Positions 29,312 to 38,518 are shown, counted from the first letter of the stretch. The stretch: 64,000 nt of DNA from Clostridiales bacterium CHKCI006 (GCA_900018345.1 FCNA01000108.1:1-64000), one strand, 5' to 3'. Notes: generated from the letters alone by a model not told the origin. Numbers and translations: made by a program.

Positions 29312-29911
29312 TTAATTCAAAAATGTGGCTTTATGCTGACGGATGTAGTTTGCCAGCTTATCCTCGATCTGTTCTTCTTCACACAGATCCATAAAATCAA
29401 ATGTATAGGTCTGGAAAGATGGTGCATCATCCTCCTCATCCACATCTACATCAGCAATTTGACCACTTTGTTCCTGAATTGCCAGATCGACGACCTTTTG
29501 CATCAGATCAGCCAGTTTCGGACAGCCGATGGCCGTAAAACTGTCGACCAGATCTGGTAAATATTCCTTTCCGGGTCCAGTGAAAAACTGATAGACCGAG
29601 CCACGGCCATTGTCAACAGCAGTCTGCATCAGATAGACGGTATAGACGACCTTCTCTCCTTCCGTCAGATTTTCCTTGAGATGCTCATAGTCTTCATCTT
29701 CCTTGGTAAAGATGTGCGTCACAATGGCATCCTTGAGTTCATCATCCAGGGTTTCGTCAAATGTTGTTTCATCGATATGACGATATTTTTCCTGTTTTTC
29801 AAGCATCTGCTGCATCATTGCATCCTGTTGCTTTTTAAGTTGACGGGTGCCTATCACGATCTGCACGATCAACCAGACCCCAATCACAATCAATACATAC
29901 TGTAACATCAC
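29312..29911 (-). CDS. Membrane-anchored DMP19/DUF4375-domain protein
   Basis: 199 residues: one N-terminal membrane helix ([19 protein letters not shown]), a Lys/Gln-rich coil ([20 protein letters not shown]), then a domain resembling the DMP19/DUF4375 family ([50 protein letters not shown]) and an acidic patch ([10 protein letters not shown]). The domain is named after a Neisseria DNA mimic, but most members have no known role. It is the first gene after the valine T-box and just before valS, so its expression should rise when tRNA-Val is uncharged. The link to valine supply is inference. Confidence 0.65.
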   Translation of the reverse strand: MMLQYVLIVIGVWLIVQIVIGTRQLKKQQDAMMQQMLEKQEKYRHIDETTFDETLDDELKDAIVTHIFTKEDEDYEHLKENLTEGEKVVYTVYLMQTAVDNGRGSVYQFFTGPGKEYLPDLVDSFTAIGCPKLADLMQKVVDLAIQEQSGQIADVDVDEEDDAPSFQTYTFDFMDLCEEEQIEDKLANYIRQHKATFLN

Positions 29912-29926
29912 AGATCCTCCTCAAAT

Positions 29927-30133
29927 AAAAAAGACGTCCTCATAAGGACGTCTGGAACGTGGTACCACCTTACTTCGCATCATTGATGCCTCATTACCTT
30001 AACGCGGTCCACGTGTTTACCTACTTCATTTCAATAAACAAGCTCGAGGGCTACCTTCAATAACGGCCTTTATTCCTTTTCAGCAAACGGAACTCTCTAA
30101 GAAAGACGAAGTTATTTACTCCTCCCTGTCAAC
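29927..30133 (-). promoter_or_regulatory. T-box leader, valine specifier (GUA)
   Basis: The leader has the invariant T-box core (AAGGTGGTACCACG, around 29957-29971), an intrinsic terminator (stem AGACGTCCT/AGGACGTCT at 29932-29953 followed by T-run) and an upstream Stem I with AGAGAG. The triplet in the expected specifier position, between GAAG and GCCCTCGAG, is GUA (30052-30054), a valine codon, which matches valS downstream. Uncharged tRNA-Val should stabilise the antiterminator. Confidence 0.92.
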
Positions 30134-30141
30134 GCACCCCC

Positions 30142-30147
30142 ATTATA
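30142..30147 (-). promoter_or_regulatory. Extended -10 promoter of the valS T-box transcript
   Basis: On the minus strand TGTTATAAT gives an extended -10 with consensus TATAAT; the -35 region 17 bases further up (TAGACG) is poor. It lies directly ahead of the T-box. Confidence 0.6.
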
Positions 30148-30167
30148 ACAAATTTTTAAATGACCGT

Positions 30168-31088
30168 CTAGCTATTTTCCAGCTTTAAACAAGAAAGAAT
30201 GACTTCAAGCTGATTCAGGTACATCTGCAACTGAAATATATGTTCGACCTGCTTAAAGGGATCTTTCTGAATTTCCAGACAACCAACCAGGCAAAGCTGG
30301 ATCGCAAAATCAAGTTTTTCGCAATCCTGCCAGTCGAAATGAGCAAAATAAAAAGTCTCCAGCATCTCCCATTCCACAAAGGGAAAATGTCCCTTCTGAT
30401 AAAGGGCCACCAGATCGGCAACCGGACTATCTAAACGACAGTGATCCAGGCCGATCAGCTGATTGGTTTTGCAAGCAAAATGTTCAGGAGCATAATGACG
30501 GTAAGTCAGACAAAGCCGACGGGTCTCTTTCTGTTTAGTCATGCTTTCCAGTTGGCTTATCAAACGTTCAGCTCTAGCCAGATTCTGACATAAGCGGGGA
30601 TACAGATCCTGCCAGCACCAGTAAGCCGGATCAGGATAATAGGACAGCTGCCCCGTATGCAAACAGTTTTCATACCAGGAAGCACATTGCCAACATCGCT
30701 GACGATAGCTTTCAATCAAACGAACATAAAACCCTTCTTCAATTCGTGCTACATAGAAGGTGGACTGATGCAATTTAGCCAACAGGCTTAAATAATGCCG
30801 CAGTTTAAAATCACCGACAAGATTTTCTTCGGTCTCGATCCCCAGACAAAGAAAAAAGCCATCCTGATGGTCACACACAAATAGCTCTCCATTACGACAT
30901 GGAATCAAGGGAGCAAAAAAAGGTAATGACATGGTCTGGACCAAACCGAGAGCTTCCCTTAACTTTGCAGGCGCAGCCCTCTTTAGATAATAGGTCTCAC
31001 CACTCGCTTTCAGACGCCAGACATTCGGGCTGATCGTCTCCAGATGGTCGATTTCCAGGCCATAGTGGGCCTTGATCCAATCTTTCAT
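30168..31088 (-). CDS. ysxE: YsxE-like spore coat kinase-fold protein (CotS family)
   Basis: 306 residues with an aminoglycoside phosphotransferase/CotS fold: an N-lobe with YYLKRAAPAKLREALGLVQT (the Lys is kept), and a C-lobe with LCLTYRHYAPEHF at the catalytic loop and LIGLDHCRLDSPVADLVALY at the metal site. The usual HxDxxxxN of active kinases is changed (YRHYAPEHF), so activity is doubtful. It overlaps spoVID by four bases and is followed by valS, exactly the spoVID-ysxE-valS order of B. subtilis. Probably a spore coat or coat-assembly protein. Confidence 0.8.
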   Translation of the reverse strand: MKDWIKAHYGLEIDHLETISPNVWRLKASGETYYLKRAAPAKLREALGLVQTMSLPFFAPLIPCRNGELFVCDHQDGFFLCLGIETEENLVGDFKLRHYLSLLAKLHQSTFYVARIEEGFYVRLIESYRQRCWQCASWYENCLHTGQLSYYPDPAYWCWQDLYPRLCQNLARAERLISQLESMTKQKETRRLCLTYRHYAPEHFACKTNQLIGLDHCRLDSPVADLVALYQKGHFPFVEWEMLETFYFAHFDWQDCEKLDFAIQLCLVGCLEIQKDPFKQVEHIFQLQMYLNQLEVILSCLKLENS

Positions 31089-31936
31089 CGTTCATCAGGA
31101 ATCAATAAGAGCTGATGGGCAACCAGAGGGGCTTCGTGATGATAATGGGCAAGACGGTCAGCATCAAGGCCATAGCGCATGGCGATAGAAGCATAGGTAT
31201 CTCCAGGGCTGACAACATAGATGCGATAGATCACATAGGCATCCTGATCATCATCGAAAAGATCCTCGACATCGATGTAGTCATCCCGAATGATCTTTTC
31301 CGGTTCGCTCATCTTCTCCGCCACCTGATCAGGACGCTCAGATTCAAAAACAGGTTCTGCGACTGGCTCGCTCTCCTTGACTTCTAAAACCTGCGATGCC
31401 TGATCCGGTTCCGGTTCGATCACTTCTTCCTCAGTCACCGCACTTTCTTCTTCCTGACGTATCAATTCTTCTTCGATGGCCGCCTTGAGGGCGTCTTTGT
31501 GAGGATCGGGTTCGATCATTTCTTTCAGTTGGGCAATCAAAGCCTGTTCATCCTGATCCTCTTCTTCCTCTACGATCTCTACTCTTTTTTCATCGCTCTC
31601 CTGAATCCCGTGACAAAGAACCGTCACCTCAACAGACAAGTTACCAGACTGAATACGATAATCAAAATCGCTGATCTCCAAATAAAACTCTTCATTCTTG
31701 TCTAAGCGATCCTCAGGGGCAAAGATATCCAGGCTCAAGGTATCATTAAAGCGTTCCCGACTAATATTTTTTAAATATTCGCCACTGATTTCCAGTTCAC
31801 CGGTCGCCCGCATGCCCTTCTCTTCCTGACTATAAGCCAGATGATCATCCACATTGATTGAGATCAATTCCGTTAAGTGATGATTCAAATCGATTGATTT
31901 TTCAAATAATAGACGCTGCATAATCATCCTCCTCAC
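31085..31936 (-). CDS. spoVID: SpoVID-like LysM protein (spore coat encasement)
   Basis: 283 residues. The N-terminal SPOCS-like domain (about 5-120) begins MQRLLFEKSIDLNHHLTELI and contains TGELEISGEYLKN. A long Glu-rich linker (about 125-235) follows, and a C-terminal LysM domain (YVVSPGDTYASIAMRYGLDA, DRLAHYH). This is the layout of SpoVID, which drives coat encasement and, through LysM, contacts the spore surface. Gene order with ysxE and valS supports it. The hem genes that precede spoVID in B. subtilis are absent; engB is directly upstream. Confidence 0.82.
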   Translation of the reverse strand: MRRMIMQRLLFEKSIDLNHHLTELISINVDDHLAYSQEEKGMRATGELEISGEYLKNISRERFNDTLSLDIFAPEDRLDKNEEFYLEISDFDYRIQSGNLSVEVTVLCHGIQESDEKRVEIVEEEEDQDEQALIAQLKEMIEPDPHKDALKAAIEEELIRQEEESAVTEEEVIEPEPDQASQVLEVKESEPVAEPVFESERPDQVAEKMSEPEKIIRDDYIDVEDLFDDDQDAYVIYRIYVVSPGDTYASIAMRYGLDADRLAHYHHEAPLVAHQLLLIPDER

Positions 31937-31967
31937 TCATGTATAATCTGCTCCGGCTATTTTAGAA

Positions 31968-31995
31968 CAAAAAAAGAATGCACGTTTATGCATTC
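31968..31995 (-). terminator. Terminator of the lon-engB transcript
   Basis: The stem GAATGCA/TGCATTC (31976-31982, 31989-31995) with T-run on the minus strand overlaps the engB stop. Confidence 0.85.
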
Positions 31996-32582
31996 TCCTT
32001 GAGCAATTCCCAAATCGCATCCCAAACAGCATCCACATTTAGCTTTTTAACACTTGAAAAAGCAATAAAGCGATCTTCATCCTGAAGTCCGAGCTTCTCT
32101 TTGATGATCTTTTTATTTTTCTGCAGTTCGGAACGTTTCAGTTTATCTTCTTTCGTGGCCACCACAATGACCGGAATGTGATAATACTTGACAAACTCAT
32201 ACATCATCACATCATCTTTCGTTGGGGGATGACGATAGTCGACGATCAGAACCATGCCCTTAAGATTCGGTCTGGAACTGATGTATTCTTCCATCATCTT
32301 GCCAAAGCTTTCTTTGATCTTCATGGATACTTTCGCATACCCGTAACCTGGTACATCAACAAAACGCAGTTCATGATTGATCTCATAAAAGTTCAGCGTC
32401 CGTGTCTTACCCGGTGTAGCCGAAACATGGGCCAGCTTGCGTCGATTCGTGAGCGTATTGATCAAACTGGATTTACCGACATTGCTCCGACCGGCTAAAC
32501 AGATCTCAGGCAAAGACTCATCAGGCCATTGAGATTTCCAGGCAGCGCTCAGCACATATTCAGACTGCTTGACTTGATACAT
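31986..32582 (-). CDS. engB: Ribosome-assembly GTPase EngB (YsxC/YihA)
   Basis: From the ATG at 32582 (GGAGG upstream; the longer frame begins inside lon) there are 198 residues. G1 LAGRSNVGKSSLINTL, G2 region SATPGKTRTLNFYEI, G3 VDVPGYGYAKVS, G4 VATKEDKLKRSE. It is needed for late 50S assembly. It follows lon as in B. subtilis. Confidence 0.96.
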   Translation of the reverse strand: MYQVKQSEYVLSAAWKSQWPDESLPEICLAGRSNVGKSSLINTLTNRRKLAHVSATPGKTRTLNFYEINHELRFVDVPGYGYAKVSMKIKESFGKMMEEYISSRPNLKGMVLIVDYRHPPTKDDVMMYEFVKYYHIPVIVVATKEDKLKRSELQKNKKIIKEKLGLQDEDRFIAFSSVKKLNVDAVWDAIWELLKENA

Positions 32583-32622
32583 ATGAACCTCCTCAAAAAA
32601 GGAAGGGAACGACCCTTCCTTA

Positions 32623-34947
32623 CTATTTAACAATTGCCGTTTCTAAAACGGTATCAATATGACTAGCCGGAACAATCGTTAATTCCTTACGAACCTGTTC
32701 AGGAATTTCTTCGACATCCTTCTTGTTTTCTTCTGGGATAATGATGGTTCGAATACCGCTGCGGTGCGCAGAGATGGATTTCTCCTTCAGTCCGCCAATA
32801 GGCAGAACCTTACCGCGTAAAGTAATCTCACCTGTCATCGCAACATCGCTGCGTACTGGCTTATTAGTAAAGGCAGAATAGATGGCTGTCGTTAAAGTCA
32901 CACCCGCACTTGGCCCATCTTTCTTGATGGCGCCTTCAGGCACGTGGATATGCACATCCTGCTTTTCAAAGGCCTTCGCATCAATACCAAAGCGATTGGC
33001 ATTGCTCTTGACGTAGTCTAAAGCAATCGATGCAGATTCCTTCATCACATCCCCTAGCTGACCCGTAATGATCAGCTTACCGGTTCCTTCGAAGTTCGTG
33101 ACTTCGATTGGTAAGATGTCTCCGCCATACTGCGTATAAGCCATACCGGTTACCACACCGACTTGTGGTTCAGGCAGCTTCTGCGTATATTCGAAGCGGT
33201 CCTTACCTAAGAACTCTTCCAGGTTCTCGATAGTCACGGTGACACTTTCTACCTTTTCTTTGAGGATCTTGACCACAGCCTTACGGCAGATCTGAGCGAT
33301 CAGACGTTCCAGCTGACGAACACCGGCTTCACGTGTATGATGATGGACAATATATAAAATAGTGTCATCATCAATTTGGAGCTGTTCTGGTTTCAATCCG
33401 TGTGCTACCAGTTCCTTTGGATATAAATGTTCTCTGGCAATCACAACTTTTTCCTGCTCCGTATAACTTGAAAGCTCAATGATCTCCAAGCGGTCTAATA
33501 ACGGTGCTGGAACCCCGTCCAGGGTATTAGCCGTTGCAATAAATAAGACATTAGAAAGATCATAAGGCTCTTCCAGATAGTTATCAGAGAAGAACGCATT
33601 TTGTTCAGGATCTAATACTTCCAGCATCGCACTGGCAGGATCTCCACGATAATCACTGGCCATCTTATCGATCTCATCAAGCAGGAAGACAGGGTTGATC
33701 ACTCCTGCTTTTTTCATGCTTTGAATGATACGACCAGGCATCGATCCTAAATAAGTACGACGATGTCCGCGGATCTCAGATTCATCTTTCACACCACCCA
33801 GACTCGCCTTGACAAACTGACGGTCCAAAGCACGCGCTACGGATTTCGCCAGGGAAGTCTTACCAACCCCTGGAGGACCGACTAAACAAATGATCGGCGC
33901 TTTTAACGAATTGGTCATCTGTTTAACCGCTAAGTATTCCAGTAAACGCTCTTTGACTTTTTCCAGACCGTAATGATCTTCATTCAGACGTTCTTCAACA
34001 ACCTTGAGATCCTGATTATCTGTTGTTTCCTGATACCAAGGGGTATCCAAAAGCCAATCCAGATAACCGCGCACAACATTCGCTTCACTGCTGGCTGCCG
34101 GCATCATCTCATAGCGTTTCAATTCTTCGATCGCCTTTTTCTTCACATGTTCCGGATAAGGATTGTTTTCAATCTTTTCGCGTAAAGAATCACTATCATC
34201 CTCGCGATTTGGCGCATCCCCTAATTCTTCCTTAATGGCGCGCAGCTTCTCACGCAGATAGAATTCTTTCTGGTTTTCATCAATACTTTCTCTGACCTTA
34301 CGATTGATATTCTGTTCAATATCAGTAATGACTTTTTCCTGTTCCATTTCTGTGATGATCATCATCAAACGATCATTGACAGAAACGGTCTCTAAGAAGT
34401 TCTGTTTCTTTTCCAGCGTTAAAGGCAGATACTGCGCAATGGTATCCGCTAAACGGTAAGCTGGTACCCCTTTGGCTAGAGCCATGCGTACATCACGTGG
34501 TAAGGATGGCACAGCAGCCGCCAGTGTTTCCATGTTTTCAGTGACTCTGCGCACCAGCGCAAGCTCTTCATTGGTATCACCGGTCACATCGTTTAAAACC
34601 GTTGCCTGCGCATACAGGCAGCCGTTAACGACATCCATACTTGTCAGTTCAACACGATCAATACCTGTAACCGTTAATTTGATGGTACCCTGGCTATCAC
34701 GGCGAATGCGTTTCTTGATCTTACATAAAGTTCCGACATGGTAAACGCCATCAAAACCTGGATCCTCATCCACAGGATTGGTCTGGGAAACAAAAATCAG
34801 GTTTCCATCATAGGTATTCATTGCATCTTCGATCGCTCTTAAACTTTTGCGGCGACCCACATCCAGTGTTAAATCATTGTGAGGAAAGACAATCATACCT
34901 CGTGTACAGATCACGGGTAAAGCTAAAACAGTTTGTACTTCTTCCAT
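32623..34947 (-). CDS. lon: ATP-dependent protease Lon
   Basis: 774 residues from the ATG at 34947, which has AGGAGG eight bases upstream; a GTG nine bases earlier abuts the ribosome-binding site. It has an N-terminal substrate domain (VLALPVICTRGMIVFPHNDL), a coiled coil, an AAA+ domain (CLVGPPGVGKTSLAKSVARA near 350, PVFLLDEIDKM) and a C-terminal Ser-Lys protease with KKDGPSAGVTLTTA near 680. Cytosolic quality-control and regulatory protease. clpX and lonB, between tig and lon in B. subtilis, are absent. Confidence 0.98.
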   Translation of the reverse strand: MEEVQTVLALPVICTRGMIVFPHNDLTLDVGRRKSLRAIEDAMNTYDGNLIFVSQTNPVDEDPGFDGVYHVGTLCKIKKRIRRDSQGTIKLTVTGIDRVELTSMDVVNGCLYAQATVLNDVTGDTNEELALVRRVTENMETLAAAVPSLPRDVRMALAKGVPAYRLADTIAQYLPLTLEKKQNFLETVSVNDRLMMIITEMEQEKVITDIEQNINRKVRESIDENQKEFYLREKLRAIKEELGDAPNREDDSDSLREKIENNPYPEHVKKKAIEELKRYEMMPAASSEANVVRGYLDWLLDTPWYQETTDNQDLKVVEERLNEDHYGLEKVKERLLEYLAVKQMTNSLKAPIICLVGPPGVGKTSLAKSVARALDRQFVKASLGGVKDESEIRGHRRTYLGSMPGRIIQSMKKAGVINPVFLLDEIDKMASDYRGDPASAMLEVLDPEQNAFFSDNYLEEPYDLSNVLFIATANTLDGVPAPLLDRLEIIELSSYTEQEKVVIAREHLYPKELVAHGLKPEQLQIDDDTILYIVHHHTREAGVRQLERLIAQICRKAVVKILKEKVESVTVTIENLEEFLGKDRFEYTQKLPEPQVGVVTGMAYTQYGGDILPIEVTNFEGTGKLIITGQLGDVMKESASIALDYVKSNANRFGIDAKAFEKQDVHIHVPEGAIKKDGPSAGVTLTTAIYSAFTNKPVRSDVAMTGEITLRGKVLPIGGLKEKSISAHRSGIRTIIIPEENKKDVEEIPEQVRKELTIVPASHIDTVLETAIVK

Positions 34948-34972
34948 GTTAAACACCTCCTATTACCTCAGG

Positions 34973-34998
34973 AAAACAAAAGACGCGTGTGCGTCTTT
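34973..34998 (-). terminator. Terminator after tig
   Basis: The stem AAGACGC/GCGTCTT (about 34979-34997) is followed on the minus strand by TTTTGTTTT, between tig and lon. Confidence 0.7.
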
Positions 34999-34999
34999 G

Positions 35000-36280
35000 T
35001 TATTTCGCATTATCGCGAATGACTTTCACAGCTTTTCTCATCATGATGTCATGTGAGATTGAGTCAGTGACGCCTGAAAGCATCTTCTTCATTTCATCCA
35101 CTTCTCTGCCATAAGACTGAGCAATCTGTTTGAATTCTTCTTCTAATTCTTCATCTGATACCGTTAATTCTTCCTGTTTAGCGATGGCTTCAAGAATCAG
35201 ATTGAAACGTACACGGCTATCTGCCTGTGGACGCAGTTCCTCACGAATCGCATTTTCATCCTGACCCGTTAACTTTGTGAAAGTATCAAAATCTAACCCC
35301 TGGCTCGTAATGTTTCTCTTAACTTCTTCGAGCATTGCATTCACTTCGTTATCGATCATCACCGCAGGGACATCGATTGGTGTATTTTCGATAACTTTTT
35401 CATAAAGTTCATTCGTATATTTATCTTCAGCCTCTGTTTCTCTTTGATTCTGTAAACGTGTCTGAATGTTGGTCTTTAGATCCTCTAATGTTTCCACACC
35501 ATCGATACCCGCATCTTTAGCTAATTCGTCATCGATTTCTGGCAAAGTACGATACTGGATCTCATGCACAACCACTTTGAAAGTCGCTTCTTTACCCGCA
35601 AGATCACTGGCCTGATAATCTTCAGGGAAAGTCACAACAATGTCCTTCTCTTCGTTGGCTTTCATTCCTTTGACCTGATCTTCAAAGCCTGGGATAAACT
35701 GACCAGAACCGATCACTAAATGATGGTTCTCATCTTTGCCGCCTTCAAAAGCGACACCATCCATGAAGCCTTCATAGTCGATGACAGCTGTATCGCCTTC
35801 TTCCACTTCGCCTTCTTCTTTAACGACCCATTCAGCATTTCTTTCCTGAATAGATTTGATCTCGTTATCAATATCTTCATCAGTCACATTGACTTCGTCT
35901 TTTTTCACTTCGATATCTTTATACTGACCTAAAGTCACATCTGGTTTTTCCTGGATCTTTAAAGTCACCTTTAATACTTTTTCAGTGATCTCATCAGGTG
36001 TTACCTCAGGCTGAGCCACAGGTTCAACCCCGTTATCTTTGAGAAGCTGTGTATAACGATCATTTAACAGCTGTTCCATGGCATCTTCTAAAAGCATGGA
36101 CATATTGATGCGCTGCTTGATCATGGCAACTGGCGCTTTTCCTTTACGGAAGCCAGGGACATTGATATTTTGAGCAACTCTTTTTAACACTTTATTTTGT
36201 GAAGCTTTCCATTCTTCTGAATCAAACTCCACTTTCAGTTCCACTACGTTTCCTTCTAATTTGGTTAATTCAGTCTTCAT
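35000..36280 (-). CDS. tig: Trigger factor
   Basis: 426 residues with the three trigger-factor parts: the ribosome-binding domain with its GFRKGKAP signature (INVPGFRKGKAPVAMIKQRI), a central FKBP-type isomerase (DTAVIDYEGFMDGVAFEGGK, LVIGSGQFIPGFEDQVKGM) and the C-terminal chaperone arms. It docks at the exit tunnel of the ribosome. The GGAGG site and a good promoter stand upstream. Confidence 0.98.
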   Translation of the reverse strand: MKTELTKLEGNVVELKVEFDSEEWKASQNKVLKRVAQNINVPGFRKGKAPVAMIKQRINMSMLLEDAMEQLLNDRYTQLLKDNGVEPVAQPEVTPDEITEKVLKVTLKIQEKPDVTLGQYKDIEVKKDEVNVTDEDIDNEIKSIQERNAEWVVKEEGEVEEGDTAVIDYEGFMDGVAFEGGKDENHHLVIGSGQFIPGFEDQVKGMKANEEKDIVVTFPEDYQASDLAGKEATFKVVVHEIQYRTLPEIDDELAKDAGIDGVETLEDLKTNIQTRLQNQRETEAEDKYTNELYEKVIENTPIDVPAVMIDNEVNAMLEEVKRNITSQGLDFDTFTKLTGQDENAIREELRPQADSRVRFNLILEAIAKQEELTVSDEELEEEFKQIAQSYGREVDEMKKMLSGVTDSISHDIMMRKAVKVIRDNAK

Positions 36281-36310
36281 TCTTGATACCTCCGATATAA
36301 TTCAACAGAC

Positions 36311-36339
36311 ATTATACATGAATTTTTTTAAATAAGCAA
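36311..36339 (-). promoter_or_regulatory. SigA-type promoter of tig
   Basis: TTGCTT (complement of 36334-36339) and TATAAT (complement of 36311-36316) are separated by 17 bases on the minus strand. Confidence 0.75.
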
Positions 36340-36364
36340 ACAATTAACACAGCTTGCGTAAGAT

Positions 36365-37282
36365 TCACTGACAATTTTGAACTTTTTCAAGGATGTCGAG
36401 GACCGGTTCCTGCTCCACGCCATAGTCAAAGCACAGATCTTCCAGTTCAATCTCCATCAGCATCAGTCCGGCTAAATGATAATGGATCGCACAGGCAATC
36501 ACTTCAGGATCAGGCAGACACTCAAAGAGCGGATACCAGTCATGCAGGAAATACTGCGTGAGATCGACTCCCATTTCCAGTAGTGAAGGATTATCGTTTT
36601 CCAAAACATGTTCCAGAGCACTAACAATTGCTTCCATCCAATAGGACTGTTCGATATCTTCTAAATAGATAGGATTGCATTCAATCGTATGCGCATGCTT
36701 GACAACTGTGAGTTCCTCATCGACCTCCTGATCTTTTAGAATCAAAAGCAGCAATGTCTTCAATACCGAGTCACGCGCCGGATCTTCTAAAAAGAGACGG
36801 ATCTGAGGTAAAAACAGACGGATATTAGCCGTTGTCAGCTGATCGATAGCCATCAGCATCACATCATCCGACCCGCCTTTTTCTAAAAGCATGGCGAGCT
36901 CCTTTTCACTAAAGATCTTCTTCTGGGCCTCCAGTTCCTGATAAGCCTCCCGTTTTTCAAGGAGGATCTCGTCGTACAGATCATTGAGGCGCGATTCATA
37001 CTGGAACGGAATATACGGCATGGATAACTCTTCGACCAGAAGATCGACGGCTTCCTCGTAATTTTCGGTCTCCTTTAAGAAACCGACCAGATAACAAAGC
37101 ACATCATAATACGTCTCCTTGGCCAATGCCTTGGCTTCCCGTGCTTCCTTTAAACCTTTCTGGTAATCTTTTAATCCATAAAGACAGATCAAGCGGTAAT
37201 ATCTGACCTGTTCATCCTCCAGATCATCCAGTAAAGCTAAGGCCTTTTGATATTCACCCATTTCTAAATATTCATCTATCAC
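36365..37282 (-). CDS. TPR-like protein of unknown function upstream of tig
   Basis: 305 residues from a GTG start at 37282 (GGGGTG upstream). The N-terminal part shows helical pairs typical of tetratricopeptide repeats (YLEMGEYQKALALLDDLEDE, LKDYQKGLKEAREAKAL, FLKETENYEEAVDLLVEEL), and the rest is acidic and mainly helical with no catalytic motif. No signal peptide. B. subtilis has a TPR protein (YsoA) just upstream of tig, so this may be its counterpart; similarity could not be tested. Soluble scaffold or adaptor role is possible. Confidence 0.7.
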   Translation of the reverse strand: MIDEYLEMGEYQKALALLDDLEDEQVRYYRLICLYGLKDYQKGLKEAREAKALAKETYYDVLCYLVGFLKETENYEEAVDLLVEELSMPYIPFQYESRLNDLYDEILLEKREAYQELEAQKKIFSEKELAMLLEKGGSDDVMLMAIDQLTTANIRLFLPQIRLFLEDPARDSVLKTLLLLILKDQEVDEELTVVKHAHTIECNPIYLEDIEQSYWMEAIVSALEHVLENDNPSLLEMGVDLTQYFLHDWYPLFECLPDPEVIACAIHYHLAGLMLMEIELEDLCFDYGVEQEPVLDILEKVQNCQ

Positions 37283-37311
37283 GATGACACCCCATTTCTT
37301 TATCTTTCCTT

Positions 37312-37339
37312 ATTATAGTAAGCTTACTAATAAATGCAA
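37312..37339 (-). promoter_or_regulatory. Promoter of the TPR-like gene with palindromic spacer
   Basis: TTGCAT (complement of 37334-37339) and TATAAT (complement of 37312-37317) are 16 bases apart. Between and partly over the -10 lies a perfect 14-bp palindrome TAGTAAGCTTACTA (37316-37329), in a good place for a repressor. Confidence 0.6.
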
Positions 37340-37354
37340 GCAAAGCGGTCTTTT

Positions 37355-38341
37355 TTAATACTGATCAAAGATCTCACGGATCTTTTGCGGATCACGCGTC
37401 AAAGTCAAAGCCAGCATCAATAAGACACGCGCCTTAGGCCCCGAAAGGGTATTGGCCGGAATGCAGATCCCCTGGGGATCAAAGATCCGATCTTCAAATA
37501 CAATTCCCTCATTGACCCGGCTGGCCCGTACAAAAAGGATCCCCTGGTTAGCCAATGCTTCGATCTTATCCAGCCATCTGGTCGAATAATTCCCACTGCC
37601 CGAACCAATGATCACGATTCCTTCATGATTTCTAGCCAGATCATCTAAGATATCCGCACTGGCTCCGGCATAGAAATACGCGATCCCGACCTTGGGCAAA
37701 GAGTCCGGCAATTGCCAGGAAAAAACAGAATGAAATGTATGGGTCTTAAACGTCTTGGAATAAAAATACACCTTATCGTCCTGCATATAGCCAAGACACC
37801 CTAACGATCGCTGATCGAATGCATCAATCTTATAATTATTGATCTTTTGGATATCTCTGCCCGCATAGATCGTATTCGAGAAAAGCCCCATGACGCCCTG
37901 CCCAACGGCTCTCTTATCAACCGCCAGGCAAACTGCCTGGTACAAATTGAAAGGCCCATCCGCGCTGGTTGCTGTTGCCGGACGCATCGCACCTGTAATC
38001 ACGATTGGCTTTTGTGTATGTACGACCAGATTCAAAAAATACGCAGTTTCTTCTAATGTGTCCGTTCCATGTGTCACCACGATGCCATCGATATCTTCAC
38101 GTCTGGTCAAAGTATTGATACAGCCGGCCAGCTCTAGCCAATGCGCTTCATCCATTTCATTGCTGTCCAAATTGAACAGCTGATGCATCTCAAGCTGGGC
38201 AATCTCCTCAATCAGCGGGATCGAAGCCACAATTTCTTCCATACCAACACGGCCAGCCTGATAACTGACTGTTTTGCCTGTCTGACCTGTTCCGGCGATG
38301 GTTCCGCCTGTCGCCACGATTGCGACCTTTTTCTTAGACAT
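37355..38341 (-). CDS. ansA: L-asparaginase (cytoplasmic type)
   Basis: 328 residues from MSKKKVAIVATGGTIAGTGQ (38341). The first catalytic Thr lies in ATGGTIAG and the second in VTHGTDTLEETAYFL with its Thr-Asp pair; YAGRDIQKIN and GSGSGNYSTRWL follow. There is no signal peptide, so it should be cytosolic like B. subtilis AnsA. It hydrolyses asparagine to aspartate and ammonia. It lies just downstream of two tRNA-Arg genes, separated by their terminator. Confidence 0.95.
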   Translation of the reverse strand: MSKKKVAIVATGGTIAGTGQTGKTVSYQAGRVGMEEIVASIPLIEEIAQLEMHQLFNLDSNEMDEAHWLELAGCINTLTRREDIDGIVVTHGTDTLEETAYFLNLVVHTQKPIVITGAMRPATATSADGPFNLYQAVCLAVDKRAVGQGVMGLFSNTIYAGRDIQKINNYKIDAFDQRSLGCLGYMQDDKVYFYSKTFKTHTFHSVFSWQLPDSLPKVGIAYFYAGASADILDDLARNHEGIVIIGSGSGNYSTRWLDKIEALANQGILFVRASRVNEGIVFEDRIFDPQGICIPANTLSGPKARVLLMLALTLTRDPQKIREIFDQY

Positions 38342-38363
38342 GTACACCCTCCTTTTTCGTATA

Positions 38364-38386
38364 TAAAAAACCGCCCAATGCGGTTT
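38364..38386 (-). terminator. Terminator of the tRNA-Arg pair
   Basis: The stem AACCGC/GCGGTT (38369-38374, 38380-38385) is followed by six T on the minus strand. Confidence 0.85.
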
Positions 38387-38399
38387 ACTTGAAAGATGG

Positions 38400-38473
38400 C
38401 GTCCACGGCAGGATTCGAACCTGCGACCGCACGCTTAGAAGGCGTGTGCTCTATCCAGCTGAGCTACGTAGAC
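38400..38473 (-). tRNA. tRNA-Arg(UCU), copy 2
   Basis: 74 nucleotides with a complete cloverleaf: acceptor GTCTACG/CGTGGAC (one G-U pair), discriminator G, T-loop GGTTCGAATCC, anticodon loop CTTCTAA giving anticodon UCU, which reads AGA/AGG. CCA is not encoded. Identical to the next copy. Confidence 0.97.
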
Positions 38474-38518
38474 AATGAAACATTTGACAAGCAAATGTTA
38501 TCATGACTTTAATGATGG

